The translations under genes were made by a program, and so were the position numbers. Shown here one piece after another: positions 1 through 7,825 of a stretch of 64,000 nucleotides of DNA; position 1 is the first letter of the stretch, and every line of letters begins with the position of its first letter. Under the pieces are notes generated by a model, which was given only the letters and a program-made list of their open reading frames with translations, was not told the DNA's origin and searched no databases. Origin of the DNA: Filomicrobium insigne (GTDB lineage: Bacteria; Pseudomonadota; Alphaproteobacteria; Rhizobiales; Hyphomicrobiaceae); the NCBI RefSeq assembly GCF_900104305.1, contig NZ_FNJC01000002.1:806001-870000 (forward strand). The letters run 5' to 3'.

Positions 1-454
1 CATATCCGGCATCCTCTCAAAGCTTGCATTCTGTCACCGTCGGCTGATGTCGCAGATATCGCTGCATCCGTACAGCCATCCTCACGGTTCTGAGATCTCA
101 CCCAAAACCGTCTGCCAAAAGTTGTCTCATTGTGAAGCTTCACAGAAAGAAGCCCCGCGCAGATACGCGATCTGGAGGGCTGACTGTGGGTTGGCTGCAC
201 ACCAGAAAGCCAGAGCTTTTGTACAAGCGGCAAGGCCCCCCGCTTCCTAAAGGCATTGCGGGCAAGATCGCGCACTGCCGGGCAAAGCCGCCGGAGAATC
301 CACCCACGACATGCCGGAAAAGAAGCCTCGGAAGCCCCCAACACAGTCACCGACCCCCAAACACCTGGGACGCAAAAGCACAAGGCCGCTCTCACGGGGA
401 CCTGCTTGGCCTCGCGAATAAGCTGCTCAGATTGAGCTAAGCACTGAAACCTTT
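1..454. other. region without a supported gene
   Basis: Two short overlapping plus-strand reading frames exist here (47-250 and 132-440). They lie in different frames, resemble no family I know and lack convincing ribosome binding sites. I see no RNA gene or mobile element. The stretch may be the downstream flank of a gene outside the window. Confidence 0.4.
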
Positions 455-1042
455 TTAAGGCGGAATTGCAGATTGTCGAGGGGAGCGCGTTATAGCTTTT
501 GCCTGTCCCTCTACCTTCCTCGGAGGCGCATCCATCCAAAAAATCTGACCCGGACCGTTTCGTAGCACGGCATAGACGAGTTCACCTGGGTCTACGAGCG
601 CCTCATCAGGAAGCTTGAAGCCGCCGCGCAAGAGGATCTCCCCAGCGAACTCCGAGCAATAGTAGACGCCATCACGACGCGGAGGCAGGAAGAAGATACG
701 CCGCCAAACGGACATCCAGTCGTACCCGGTGGTCCCGAGTTGGGGCCAGACGAACCGATTGACGTCGGCGTTCCAATTAATGCGTGTCGGGATGTACCAG
801 CATGCACCGGCACTCGACATAAGCCGCATCCCGACCCCGTGCCCACTGCGGGCCTCTAATAGAAAGAGCCGCGGCCGGGCCCCTCCTGCACTGAGCCACA
901 TTGCGATACCCACGTGGGCATAGCGGCTGCTGCTCCAGACACGAACCATCCGTCCGGAGAAAGTGTGACTCTCAAAGGCAATCAGGTCACCTGACCGGAC
1001 GTGAGGACGAAGATCTTTGTAGCACAGAGAAGGAGTCGACAT
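455..1042 (-). CDS. YiiX/YebB-like permuted papain-fold protein (NlpC/P60 superfamily)
   Basis: This is probably a circularly permuted papain-fold hydrolase or amidase of the YiiX/YebB group, whose substrates are mostly unknown. The N-terminal block reads VRSGDLIAFES (residues 15-25), followed by YAHVGI with the likely catalytic His at residue 43. The block YYCSEFAGE carries the likely nucleophile Cys at residue 129. The His-before-Cys order is the hallmark of the permuted version. I chose the ATG at 1042, giving 195 residues; an upstream in-frame start at 1135 would add an arginine-poor stretch with no family similarity. No signal peptide is visible. It lies downstream of the cupin gene on the same strand with a 154-nt gap. 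Fold is fairly sure, function is not. Confidence 0.72.
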   Translation of the reverse strand: MSTPSLCYKDLRPHVRSGDLIAFESHTFSGRMVRVWSSSRYAHVGIAMWLSAGGARPRLFLLEARSGHGVGMRLMSSAGACWYIPTRINWNADVNRFVWPQLGTTGYDWMSVWRRIFFLPPRRDGVYYCSEFAGEILLRGGFKLPDEALVDPGELVYAVLRNGPGQIFWMDAPPRKVEGQAKAITRSPRQSAIPP

Positions 1043-1196
1043 TCCGATCGTCCAAGGAATCACTGGGCCAAATCGGAACGAGCCTACGCAAAAGCCACAC
1101 GTCCACCAAGCAACATGCGCATCTGTCCCCCACAATTCGACGCGCCCTGAAAATTCCTTTGCAGGGTGTCACCGAGAGGACAGCCGAAATGCAAAA

Positions 1197-1694
1197 CTAT
1201 TGGGACGGCGGCCCAGCCTTCCGCGAAAGAGCCTTCCCTTCTGCTCCCATATAGACCGCCAGGATGCGGACATCGCTATCGCCGCCATTGCGCCCATCAT
1301 GCGCGATATCGATGGCCTCCATGAACCCGATGCCCGAACGATAGGTCCGCACGCCGTTCTCACCGTAGTCCACGGTCAACTCCCCCTCCAGTATATACGC
1401 GAACAAAGGCACCCCATGGCTGTGCCAGCCTGTCGATGCGCCAACGGGCACCGTAATGACGGCAGCCGTAACCCTCGCTGTTCCGGTGGGATACGAGATC
1501 GGCTCGCCCAGGATCGTTTCGGAAGTTGAAATCAATGTATCGACGCTTGGCTGCAGAGACTTTCGGGCATCGGCAATTCCAGCGCCCATAAACGCTCCGA
1601 CTAACAACGTCAGCCCGATCCCGGCAGCGACACCCGCTACGAAATGTGCGCTGCGGCGAAGGCGGCAACCTCTATTTCTTGAAGTCACAGACAT
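1197..1694 (-). CDS. membrane-anchored or exported cupin-domain protein
   Basis: This is a small cupin of about 165 residues behind an N-terminal hydrophobic segment (about residues 16-40, ending in a GIADA-like cleavage region), so the barrel should lie outside the cytoplasm. The first cupin motif is clear: GWHSHGVPLFAYILEGEL, with the two His and the Glu expected to bind a metal. A later His in IDIAHDG fits motif 2. The start at 1694 is preferred over 1721 because it puts the positive residues right before the membrane segment. The substrate is unknown. The gene diverges from the ECF sigma gene, leaving about 270 nt that must hold both promoters. Confidence 0.75.
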   Translation of the reverse strand: MSVTSRNRGCRLRRSAHFVAGVAAGIGLTLLVGAFMGAGIADARKSLQPSVDTLISTSETILGEPISYPTGTARVTAAVITVPVGASTGWHSHGVPLFAYILEGELTVDYGENGVRTYRSGIGFMEAIDIAHDGRNGGDSDVRILAVYMGAEGKALSRKAGPPSQ

Positions 1695-1837
1695 TTCCAC
1701 CCTCCATATTTGCAGCGTCACAGAAAGGCTTGGCCCAGCGACTCCATGGGTCTGCCCGGCACCGAACGTAACGGAACACGCATCGAATTTTAGATTTGCT
1801 TTGATAGGATGTCGTTAAGCGCGTTTTTTCTTTACGG

Positions 1838-1861
1838 GCCGTCACCTGACATTATGACGGC
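1838..1861. repeat. inverted repeat between cupin and ECF sigma genes
   Basis: A perfect 7-bp dyad, GCCGTCA and TGACGGC, is separated by 10 nt. It lies in the divergent intergenic region, 36 nt upstream of the ECF-type -35 motif. It could be an operator or a leader hairpin for the cupin transcript. Nothing else identifies it. Confidence 0.35.
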
Positions 1862-1896
1862 AAAACTCCCATTCATGGGTTGTACGCAATTTGCTT

Positions 1897-1922
1897 TGAA
1901 CCTTTTCCGCCGCCGATGCGAC
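1897..1922 (+). promoter_or_regulatory. ECF-type promoter of the sigma/anti-sigma/protease operon
   Basis: TGAACC (1897-1902) is a typical ECF -35 element containing GAAC. After exactly 16 nt comes CGAC (1919-1922), a plausible ECF -10. The same motif, with 11 identical bases at the -35 side and the same spacing, occurs at 5344-5369. This repetition suggests the ECF factor encoded at 1963 controls its own operon. Confidence 0.6.
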
Positions 1923-1962
1923 TACTAATCCGACACGCATCGGGAGATTTTTAGGATGCCAG

Positions 1963-2526
1963 ATGGAGCAGGCAGCTGCAGACCGCGAGTTGGTCGAGCG
2001 AATTACGTCCGGCGATCAGACCGCATTGGCGGCCCTGTTCGCGCGCCATCAGGTGCGTGTTTTCCGTTTCATCTCACGAATTACGGGAAGCGACGCCGTG
2101 GCTGAAGAACTGGTCAACGAAGTCTTTATGGACGTCTGGAAGCAAGCGAGCCGCTTCGAAGCGCGCTCTGCTGTGTCGACATGGCTCCTATCGATCGCAC
2201 GGAATAAAGCCTTCAGCGTCATGCGCCGACGCCGCGAGGTCGCGATGGACGACGATGCGGCAACCACTTTGGCAGATGACGCAGATACGCCCGACATAAC
2301 CGCTCAAAAGAGCAATAAAGCAGATGTCATCCGCGCCTGCATGAACCATCTCAGTGCGGAACACCGCGAAATCATTGACCTCGTATACTACCACGAGATG
2401 CCGATAGCCGAGGTCAGCACAATCGTAGGCATTCCCGAGAATACCGTCAAAACGCGCATGTTTCACGCTCGCAAGCGGCTCTCGGTTCTATTGGCGGAGG
2501 CCGGTGTCGACCGGGGTTGGCCATGA
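1963..2526 (+). CDS. ECF-family RNA polymerase sigma factor
   Basis: This 187-residue sigma-70 family protein has only regions 2 and 4, the extracytoplasmic-function layout. Region 2 spans about residues 25-90 and includes EELVNEVFMDVWKQ and STWLLSIARNKAFSVMRRRR. Region 4 spans about residues 125-180 with the helix-turn-helix IAEVSTIVGIPENTVKTRMF. It should direct RNA polymerase to promoters such as the motif at 1897-1922, and be held inactive by the membrane anti-sigma factor encoded next. Its stop overlaps the next start as ATGA, which indicates translational coupling. I cannot assign it to a numbered ECF group. Confidence 0.92.
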   Translation: MEQAAADRELVERITSGDQTALAALFARHQVRVFRFISRITGSDAVAEELVNEVFMDVWKQASRFEARSAVSTWLLSIARNKAFSVMRRRREVAMDDDAATTLADDADTPDITAQKSNKADVIRACMNHLSAEHREIIDLVYYHEMPIAEVSTIVGIPENTVKTRMFHARKRLSVLLAEAGVDRGWP

Positions 2527-3227
2527 CCGAACATGACGAAAAGATGAGCGAACGCGAAGAAGTCGAGATGCTGTTACCCTGGTACGTCAGCGGCAAACTC
2601 GCGCCGAAGGATCAGCGCCGCGTCGAGGACTATCTCAACGCGCATCCCGATATGGCTCATCAGCTCAAACTGATCGAAGATGAAGCGGAAGCCAGCATCA
2701 CCAGCAACGAAGAAATTTCCGGTGCACCTGCCGGCTCTCTCGATCGTTTACTGGCAGAGGTTGCCGCTTACGAAAAGAAACGCGTCGTAGCAAACATCCC
2801 GCGGCGCCTGTTGGCATGGACGGAAAGCCTTGCCAATGACCTGACGGCTCCCAAACTAAGATGGGCGGCTGCAGCAGTCGCCACCGTCGTAGCGATCCAG
2901 GCTGTCACGATTGGAGTCTTACTTGTTGGCGACGGCACCCAGCCACAGTTCAAGACAGCTTCTGGCGACAAGGCGCAACCAGCTGCCACAGGCGTTATCG
3001 CGCTGGTGCGTTTCACACCCGAAGCGTCAATAAACGAGATCGGATCTTTGCTGGAAACTTTCGGCGCCAGTATCGTTGCAGGCCCCATGCCCGGCGGCAT
3101 TTACCGTATTAGGCTATCGACTGAAAACCTGAGCGATAAAGATGCCATAGCCCTTATAGAGCGCTTTAAGTCGAGCAACAAAATGATTAGCTTTGCGGCA
3201 AAGGCGCCAGGAGCGAAAAAGCCATGA
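2523..3227 (+). CDS. membrane anti-sigma factor with propeptide-like periplasmic domain
   Basis: This 234-residue single-pass protein should sequester the ECF factor encoded just upstream. The N-terminus (EEVEMLLPWYVSGKLAPKDQ) is the short helical anti-sigma domain common in alphaproteobacteria, without the HxxxCxxC zinc motif. One membrane segment lies at about residues 113-135. The periplasmic end (about 160-232) has the strand-helix-strand pattern of a subtilase propeptide/I9 inhibitor: IALVRFTPEASINEIGSLL, then GIYRIRLS, then DAIALIERFKSS. I infer that resemblance by eye. The ATG at 2523 overlaps the sigma stop by ATGA; the longer TTG start at 2517 is less likely. Its own stop overlaps the protease start in the same way. 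Confidence 0.82.
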   Translation: MTEHDEKMSEREEVEMLLPWYVSGKLAPKDQRRVEDYLNAHPDMAHQLKLIEDEAEASITSNEEISGAPAGSLDRLLAEVAAYEKKRVVANIPRRLLAWTESLANDLTAPKLRWAAAAVATVVAIQAVTIGVLLVGDGTQPQFKTASGDKAQPAATGVIALVRFTPEASINEIGSLLETFGASIVAGPMPGGIYRIRLSTENLSDKDAIALIERFKSSNKMISFAAKAPGAKKP

Positions 3228-5329
3228 CGCGCACGCCCACGATACAATCCACACGTTCAAAGGCATGGGAGTACATTCCGATGATCGTCGGCGCTTTTTT
3301 CACAGCGCTTGGCTCGATCAGCTTGTCCGATCCGGCATTCTCGCAATCCTTTAATAGCAACAAACGCTTTCCGAACATCTCAAACCATATTCAAAAACAC
3401 ATTCCGGGCCCCAACATAAATAGGCAACGTCTGACCACACCTCAGCGCTTGAATCGCCCAAACCGGGCACGTCGCTTGGACCTTGAACGTAGGCGTCGCG
3501 GAGCAACCCCAAAGCTTATCGTTCCTGGCGCAAACACAAATCGCCTCGATCCTGCCGAAACCTTGCGCCGACGTCTGAACGACCGGGATGGTCGCGATAC
3601 CCGTCCTGGCAATCGCGACAGAGGTAGAGGCAGTGGCAGCGGATCTGATGCTGGAAGATCCGTCATCTGCCGCAGGGGCGTGATACGCTACGGCCACTGT
3701 TACTGCCTCGCGGGCGCCGTCCGCCGTCGAGTCTCAGGAAACGTGTATACGTGCGTGACCCGGCCGCTTATCCAGCCGCAGGTGCTCGTAATCCCCGATC
3801 TCGATCGTGACCGCCCAAGTGGAAGCGATCGCATCGATGTCCATCGCCCGAAGGTGAGCGGCGGCTCTGGATCAGGCAATGGCGGCAATATCCAAAAGGT
3901 CGCGCTACCTCCTCTGCCCGCACCAAATCCGGGTCCCGGTCCCGAATTTCCAGCGGAGCTATTCGATGCGCCGCACGTGCCGGATGAAGTCATCGTATTT
4001 TTGTCTCGCGACCTCACCGACAACGACGTCAACTCTCTCGCATCCGACTACGGCCTTAATCCCGTAGAAAGCACGATGATTGAGCTGACCGGCCAACGTC
4101 TCCAACGGATGACGATCACTAACGGCCGCGACGTTGCGGAAGTAACGGGCGACATCGCCTCTGACCCGCGCGTCATCTCTGCGCAACCCAACCTGCTCTA
4201 CAGGATGCGCAATCCAAAGCCGATTGACGGATCACCTGGTCAGAACGATCAAAACGAAAATGCCCCTGATCCCGGTGACGGCTCAAAGGAAGATCCGACG
4301 TTGCCCGATAAGACGCCAGGCAACAAAGCGGAAGCTCCCCCGCTCCCCCAACGGCCAAACGCGATTGAACCGGAACCGGCTATAGCCGAAAGCCACTCAA
4401 ACCCCGCCGCTTCAGACAAAACAGACACCAAGTACAACGTCGCCAGCGGTGCGCCACCATCCAATGGGGCAGCCACGACCGACGAATTACAGTACGCGTT
4501 GTCGAAAATTAGTGCCCCAGCCGCCAACCATCTCGCCAGCGGTCGCGATACTCTGGTCGCGGTCATCGACACCGGCATCGAAGAGACTCATCCCGAGCTA
4601 GAGGGTGCTGTCGCTGACCGCTTCGACGCCATTGGGGATCGCAAAGGTGCAAAACCCGACCACGGAACCGCTATTGCCGGCATTGTGTCGGCTCATAAGA
4701 CTGTGCGAGGCGTTGCCCCAGATGCACGCCTGCTAGATGTGCGCGCCTTTTACGTCGACGAAAAGAGCAAGGAGGTCGAGGCCAGCAGCTTCATCCTCGC
4801 CAAGAGCGTTGATTGGGCTTTTACGCAAGGTGCCCGTATCTTCAACATGAGCTTCACAGGCCCACATGACCCAACGCTGGAAGAACTCACGACGGAAGGA
4901 TACAAAAAGGGTGCGATTTTCATCGCCGCTGCTGGTAACGATGGTCCCAAGGCGGCGCCGGCCTACCCTGCCGCCTATCGCAGTGTAATAGCCATCACCG
5001 CCACCGACCAGGCAGACCGCATCTATGCGGATGCCAACCGCGGGTCCTACATCACCGCCGCCGCGCCAGGAGTCGACATCCTGGTACTGGCGCCGGAACA
5101 GTCGATGAATTTCCTGTCGGGCACATCGATGGCTGCCGCCCACACCAGTGGCTTGGCCGCGCTCCTCTATCAGCGCAATCCGGCAATATCTCCCGATCGC
5201 ATCCGCTCTATTCTGAGCAGGACTGCACACGATCTCGGACCTGAAGGTTACGACGAGGAATATGGCGCCGGCCGTATCGACGCTGCCGCCGCGCTTCAGG
5301 AAGCCACGCGCAGCAGCAGAAGCGACTAA
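3224..5329 (+). CDS. exported subtilisin-family (S8) serine protease
   Basis: This 701-residue protein begins with a signal peptide (hydrophobic core about residues 18-38, ending PAFS-Q). A low-complexity basic and proline-rich region follows, holding a small Cys module (C149, C159, C161, C177). A propeptide-like segment lies at about 250-325 and a second disordered linker at about 330-420. The catalytic domain has Asp449 in AVIDTGIEETHPE, His480 in DHGTAIAGIVSA and Ser635 in SGTSMAAAHTSG, with the oxyanion Asn in AAAGNDG, so it looks active. Its start overlaps the anti-sigma stop (ATGA). The likely role is periplasmic or extracellular proteolysis under ECF control; the substrate is unknown. 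Degradation of its own anti-sigma partner is a speculative possibility. Confidence 0.9.
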   Translation: MTRTPTIQSTRSKAWEYIPMIVGAFFTALGSISLSDPAFSQSFNSNKRFPNISNHIQKHIPGPNINRQRLTTPQRLNRPNRARRLDLERRRRGATPKLIVPGANTNRLDPAETLRRRLNDRDGRDTRPGNRDRGRGSGSGSDAGRSVICRRGVIRYGHCYCLAGAVRRRVSGNVYTCVTRPLIQPQVLVIPDLDRDRPSGSDRIDVHRPKVSGGSGSGNGGNIQKVALPPLPAPNPGPGPEFPAELFDAPHVPDEVIVFLSRDLTDNDVNSLASDYGLNPVESTMIELTGQRLQRMTITNGRDVAEVTGDIASDPRVISAQPNLLYRMRNPKPIDGSPGQNDQNENAPDPGDGSKEDPTLPDKTPGNKAEAPPLPQRPNAIEPEPAIAESHSNPAASDKTDTKYNVASGAPPSNGAATTDELQYALSKISAPAANHLASGRDTLVAVIDTGIEETHPELEGAVADRFDAIGDRKGAKPDHGTAIAGIVSAHKTVRGVAPDARLLDVRAFYVDEKSKEVEASSFILAKSVDWAFTQGARIFNMSFTGPHDPTLEELTTEGYKKGAIFIAAAGNDGPKAAPAYPAAYRSVIAITATDQADRIYADANRGSYITAAAPGVDILVLAPEQSMNFLSGTSMAAAHTSGLAALLYQRNPAISPDRIRSILSRTAHDLGPEGYDEEYGAGRIDAAAALQEATRSSRSD

Positions 5330-5343
5330 TTATAAAAAGGGTG

Positions 5344-5369
5344 TGAACCTTTTCACCCGTTCCATCGAC
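5344..5369 (+). promoter_or_regulatory. second copy of the ECF-type promoter motif
   Basis: TGAACC (5344-5349), a 16-nt spacer and CGAC (5366-5369) repeat the motif at 1897-1922. TGAACCTTTTC is identical in both. It lies just after the protease stop and about 60 nt before the small gene at 5430, so that gene is probably a separate transcript of the same regulon. Confidence 0.58.
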
Positions 5370-5373
5370 CAAA

Positions 5374-5405
5374 CACTATCGGCAAAAAATCGCCTGCCGA
5401 TAGTG
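5374..5405 (+). repeat. 10-bp hairpin at the predicted 5' end of the 5430 transcript
   Basis: CACTATCGGC (5374-5383) and GCCGATAGTG (5396-5405) are perfectly complementary around a 12-nt loop. No T-run follows, so it is not a standard terminator. It would start at about the transcription start expected from the ECF motif, so a 5'-end stabilising hairpin or a weak attenuator are both possible. Confidence 0.45.
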
Positions 5406-5429
5406 CTAACGAGAACGGAGTGTTGAGTT

Positions 5430-5687
5430 ATGCATCCATCAGTGCGGCACAGCCGTAGCTCTCAATCGAAACGGCCACCACGAATTTACATGAGGGCCGG
5501 CCGCCGCTCGGAAGAAACCCCACTTTGTCGAGAAAAGGATCGCACCCTATCCCACATCCTCGCCAGTCTGCTGTTGCTCGTGCTCCTGTTTATCGGCCTT
5601 CGCGCAACAGCAACGGCAGAACCATCACCATCTGCGAGCAATATAGCCCCAGCGCTTCACATCTCGCGTGCCCACGCATCGCTATAA
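5430..5687 (+). CDS. small membrane or secreted protein of the ECF module
   Basis: This 85-residue product has a basic N-terminus and a strong hydrophobic stretch at about residues 42-60 (HILASLLLLVLLFIGL). A TATA-EP sequence then resembles a signal-peptidase site, leaving a short tail rich in Ser and Ala. GGAG lies about 10 nt before the ATG. I recognise no family. Support for it being real comes mainly from its position 60 nt after a second copy of the ECF promoter motif. Its 3' end overlaps the converging gene at 5657 by 31 nt. A start at 5490 is possible and would give a more typical signal peptide. Confidence 0.45.
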   Translation: MHPSVRHSRSSQSKRPPRIYMRAGRRSEETPLCREKDRTLSHILASLLLLVLLFIGLRATATAEPSPSASNIAPALHISRAHASL

Positions 5688-6670
5688 AGCGGCAACAGAC
5701 TTTCAATCGGCACGATTATGTCCCGCTCCAAATCGTAGACTGGGAGATCTTTGATCAGATCGATCTTCGCCGGACCACGCGCAAACGTAAGCGCTCCACT
5801 CACGTCGCGTGAATCGCGATGCCGGGCAGGCCATGCCTTGATAGTCTCGATCGAAGAAAGCACGGGTCCAGCAAGATCGCTGCGCACAAAGAACGCATTC
5901 ACACCCGTCGAGTTGGTGCCGACGAACGCATAGCCACGCTCCTCTGCAAGCGAGATCATAGCTTTGATGGAAGCTCCAAAATATTGGCCCGAATGATGCG
6001 CGGAGAGACGTCGGAACGAGGGATCGTACGGAATAGTGATTGAATGATGATCACCCAACACACCGTTGATCTCCGCGATCAGAATCGCCGGATTGACGGA
6101 GGCGATCGCCTTCAAAACCCAATAGTCATTTCCATCAATATCGACACTCAAAATACCAAGCTCGCCTGCGAACCCGTTACGAGTGATCAGGTCGTTGATA
6201 TTTTCAGCCGTGATAAAAGCGCTCTCAGCAACAAGATCATGCTTCCAATGGATCGCTTCTGAACGCACATAATCCATGTGGGCCGAATTGCCATCGAGGA
6301 CGAGCCCGCGCCAGCCACGGTTCTGCAACAGGAACCTCGTATTGGCCTCTCCAAAATTCTCGACACCAAATTCAACGAACGAACGGTCGATATTGGGCAG
6401 TTTGTGGCACAGCCATTCAATAATGCCGTCCTCACCCCACTGAGACGTCACGCGGAATTCAACATCAGCAAGCGTCTTGATCTGCTCGCGCTGGCGAACC
6501 TGCATCGCAGCGATCTGCCCATTCAAGAAAAGAGACCTCTCAAGCAGCTCTTTGCTCATAGCAAACGTATGACCATGAGAGGCAAGGATATGGTCAAGCC
6601 GCCCCGTCAGGCCGTGAAAAATCTTTCTGAACATGTCCCCCGTATGCTCCCCCACACTCTCTAAATTCAC
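5657..6670 (-). CDS. FkbM-like SAM-dependent methyltransferase
   Basis: This 337-residue protein has a helical N-terminal region of about 80 residues before a Rossmann-type methyltransferase core. The motif-I region reads FVEFGVENFGEANTRFLL, followed by RGWRGLVLDGN, where the acidic residue should bind the SAM ribose. The block LGILSVDIDGNDYWVLKAI is the FkbM-type core motif. FkbM-like enzymes usually O-methylate sugars or polyketides, which fits the glycan genes that follow. It is transcribed towards the ECF module and away from the RidA-like gene. Substrate unknown. Confidence 0.7.
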   Translation of the reverse strand: MNLESVGEHTGDMFRKIFHGLTGRLDHILASHGHTFAMSKELLERSLFLNGQIAAMQVRQREQIKTLADVEFRVTSQWGEDGIIEWLCHKLPNIDRSFVEFGVENFGEANTRFLLQNRGWRGLVLDGNSAHMDYVRSEAIHWKHDLVAESAFITAENINDLITRNGFAGELGILSVDIDGNDYWVLKAIASVNPAILIAEINGVLGDHHSITIPYDPSFRRLSAHHSGQYFGASIKAMISLAEERGYAFVGTNSTGVNAFFVRSDLAGPVLSSIETIKAWPARHRDSRDVSGALTFARGPAKIDLIKDLPVYDLERDIIVPIESLLPLYSDAWAREM

Positions 6671-6820
6671 TTACACACTAGTTGGCAAAATGGACGAATA
6701 CCCCTCTTATCGTGTGTCGTCATAAGGTCGGAAGACCACGGCAAAGGCTCTCAACACAACGACGCATCACATGCATCACCCGCTCGGGTAACATCAACAA
6801 GGATCACCAGGTAACTCATC

Positions 6821-7210
6821 ATGGTTCAACGCATTTCCAGTGGCTCTCCTTTTGAACAGACGTTTGGCTATTCTCGCGCCGTCAAGGACAGAGACATGAT
6901 CTATGTCTCCGGCACAACCGGATACGATTACGCGTCGATGACGATGCCTGATTGCCCTGGGGAGCAGGCCAGAAATGCACTGGAGACAATAGCGAAAGCG
7001 CTTGCGGACACAGGAGCGTCTCTCGCGGATGTCGTGCGCGTGGTCTACTACGTAACCGACGTCGCGCATGTCGATGCCGTTGTTGCAGCGGTTGGGCCCA
7101 AGTTTTCCGAAATTAGACCCGCAGCATCAATGGTCATCTGCGGTCTCATCAAGCCTGAGATGAAAGTCGAGATCGAAGTCACGGCCCGGATCGGCGCCGC
7201 GCAATCCTAA
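6821..7210 (+). CDS. Rid-family (YjgF/YER057c/UK114) protein lacking the imine-deaminase Arg
   Basis: This 129-residue protein covers a full Rid-family chorismate-mutase-like fold, with MIYVSGTTGYD near residue 27 and VKVEIEVTARI at the end (the first letter here is the Lys-preceding position of MKVEIEV). True RidA enzymes carry an Arg in the FPARSCVEV segment. The matching segment here is RPAASMVICG, with Ala in that position. It therefore probably belongs to one of the Rid subfamilies that do not deaminate 2-aminoacrylate. It leads the plus-strand run of glycan genes, with 63 nt before the next start. Function unknown. Confidence 0.8.
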   Translation: MVQRISSGSPFEQTFGYSRAVKDRDMIYVSGTTGYDYASMTMPDCPGEQARNALETIAKALADTGASLADVVRVVYYVTDVAHVDAVVAAVGPKFSEIRPAASMVICGLIKPEMKVEIEVTARIGAAQS

Positions 7211-7273
7211 GTGACTGAAAGGGCTCCGCAACTGTTAGCAGCCAATTCCTGGCCTAACGCACAGAGGGATTTC

Positions 7274-7669
7274 ATGACGGCCAACGTGATTCTGATCCCC
7301 GTCGCTCCGGGTGAGTTGATCGACAAGATCACGATCCTGAAGATCAAATCGGAGCGCATAAGCGATTCCGACAAGCTCACGAACGTACGCCGCGAGCTGG
7401 AGATATTAAGAGCCGAGCAACACCGGCATATCCCAAACTTACCACAAGTTATGGAGATGCAGACGCGGCTCGAAAACGTAAACGGTCGCATTTGGAATCT
7501 GGAAGACACCATCCGGGATTGCGAACGTAACAAGGATTTCGGCGAGCTGTTCCTGGAAACGGCTCGCGCGATCTACCGCACCAACGACGAGCGCGCCGCC
7601 ATAAAAAAGGAAATAAATCTCCACCTTGGCTCACAGATCGTGGAAGAAAAATCGTACGCGAACTACTGA
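7274..7669 (+). CDS. DUF6165-type small protein
   Basis: This 131-residue protein begins MTANVILIPVAPGELIDKIT, the conserved opening of a small family (DUF6165, from memory) often found near sugar-nucleotide and glycosyltransferase genes. The rest is mainly charged helix, including KLTNVRRELEILRAE and ERAAIKKEINLHL. There is no signal peptide or membrane segment. I chose the ATG at 7274 because AGAGGG lies 6 nt upstream and because the extra residues from the GTG at 7211 look random. Its function is not known. Confidence 0.7.
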   Translation: MTANVILIPVAPGELIDKITILKIKSERISDSDKLTNVRRELEILRAEQHRHIPNLPQVMEMQTRLENVNGRIWNLEDTIRDCERNKDFGELFLETARAIYRTNDERAAIKKEINLHLGSQIVEEKSYANY

Positions 7670-7825
7670 CGCCCCCGACAGCGAGCACATCGGCGCCATC
7701 ACCATCCCGTGAAACGTGGCGGGATCTTTCACGCGTTATCATTAACGCGACAGCGACATATATGGTGCATCGCAGTTATGATATTGAACCAGCGCCGAGG
7801 GATCGGTCGGACTGGGGTAAGGTCG

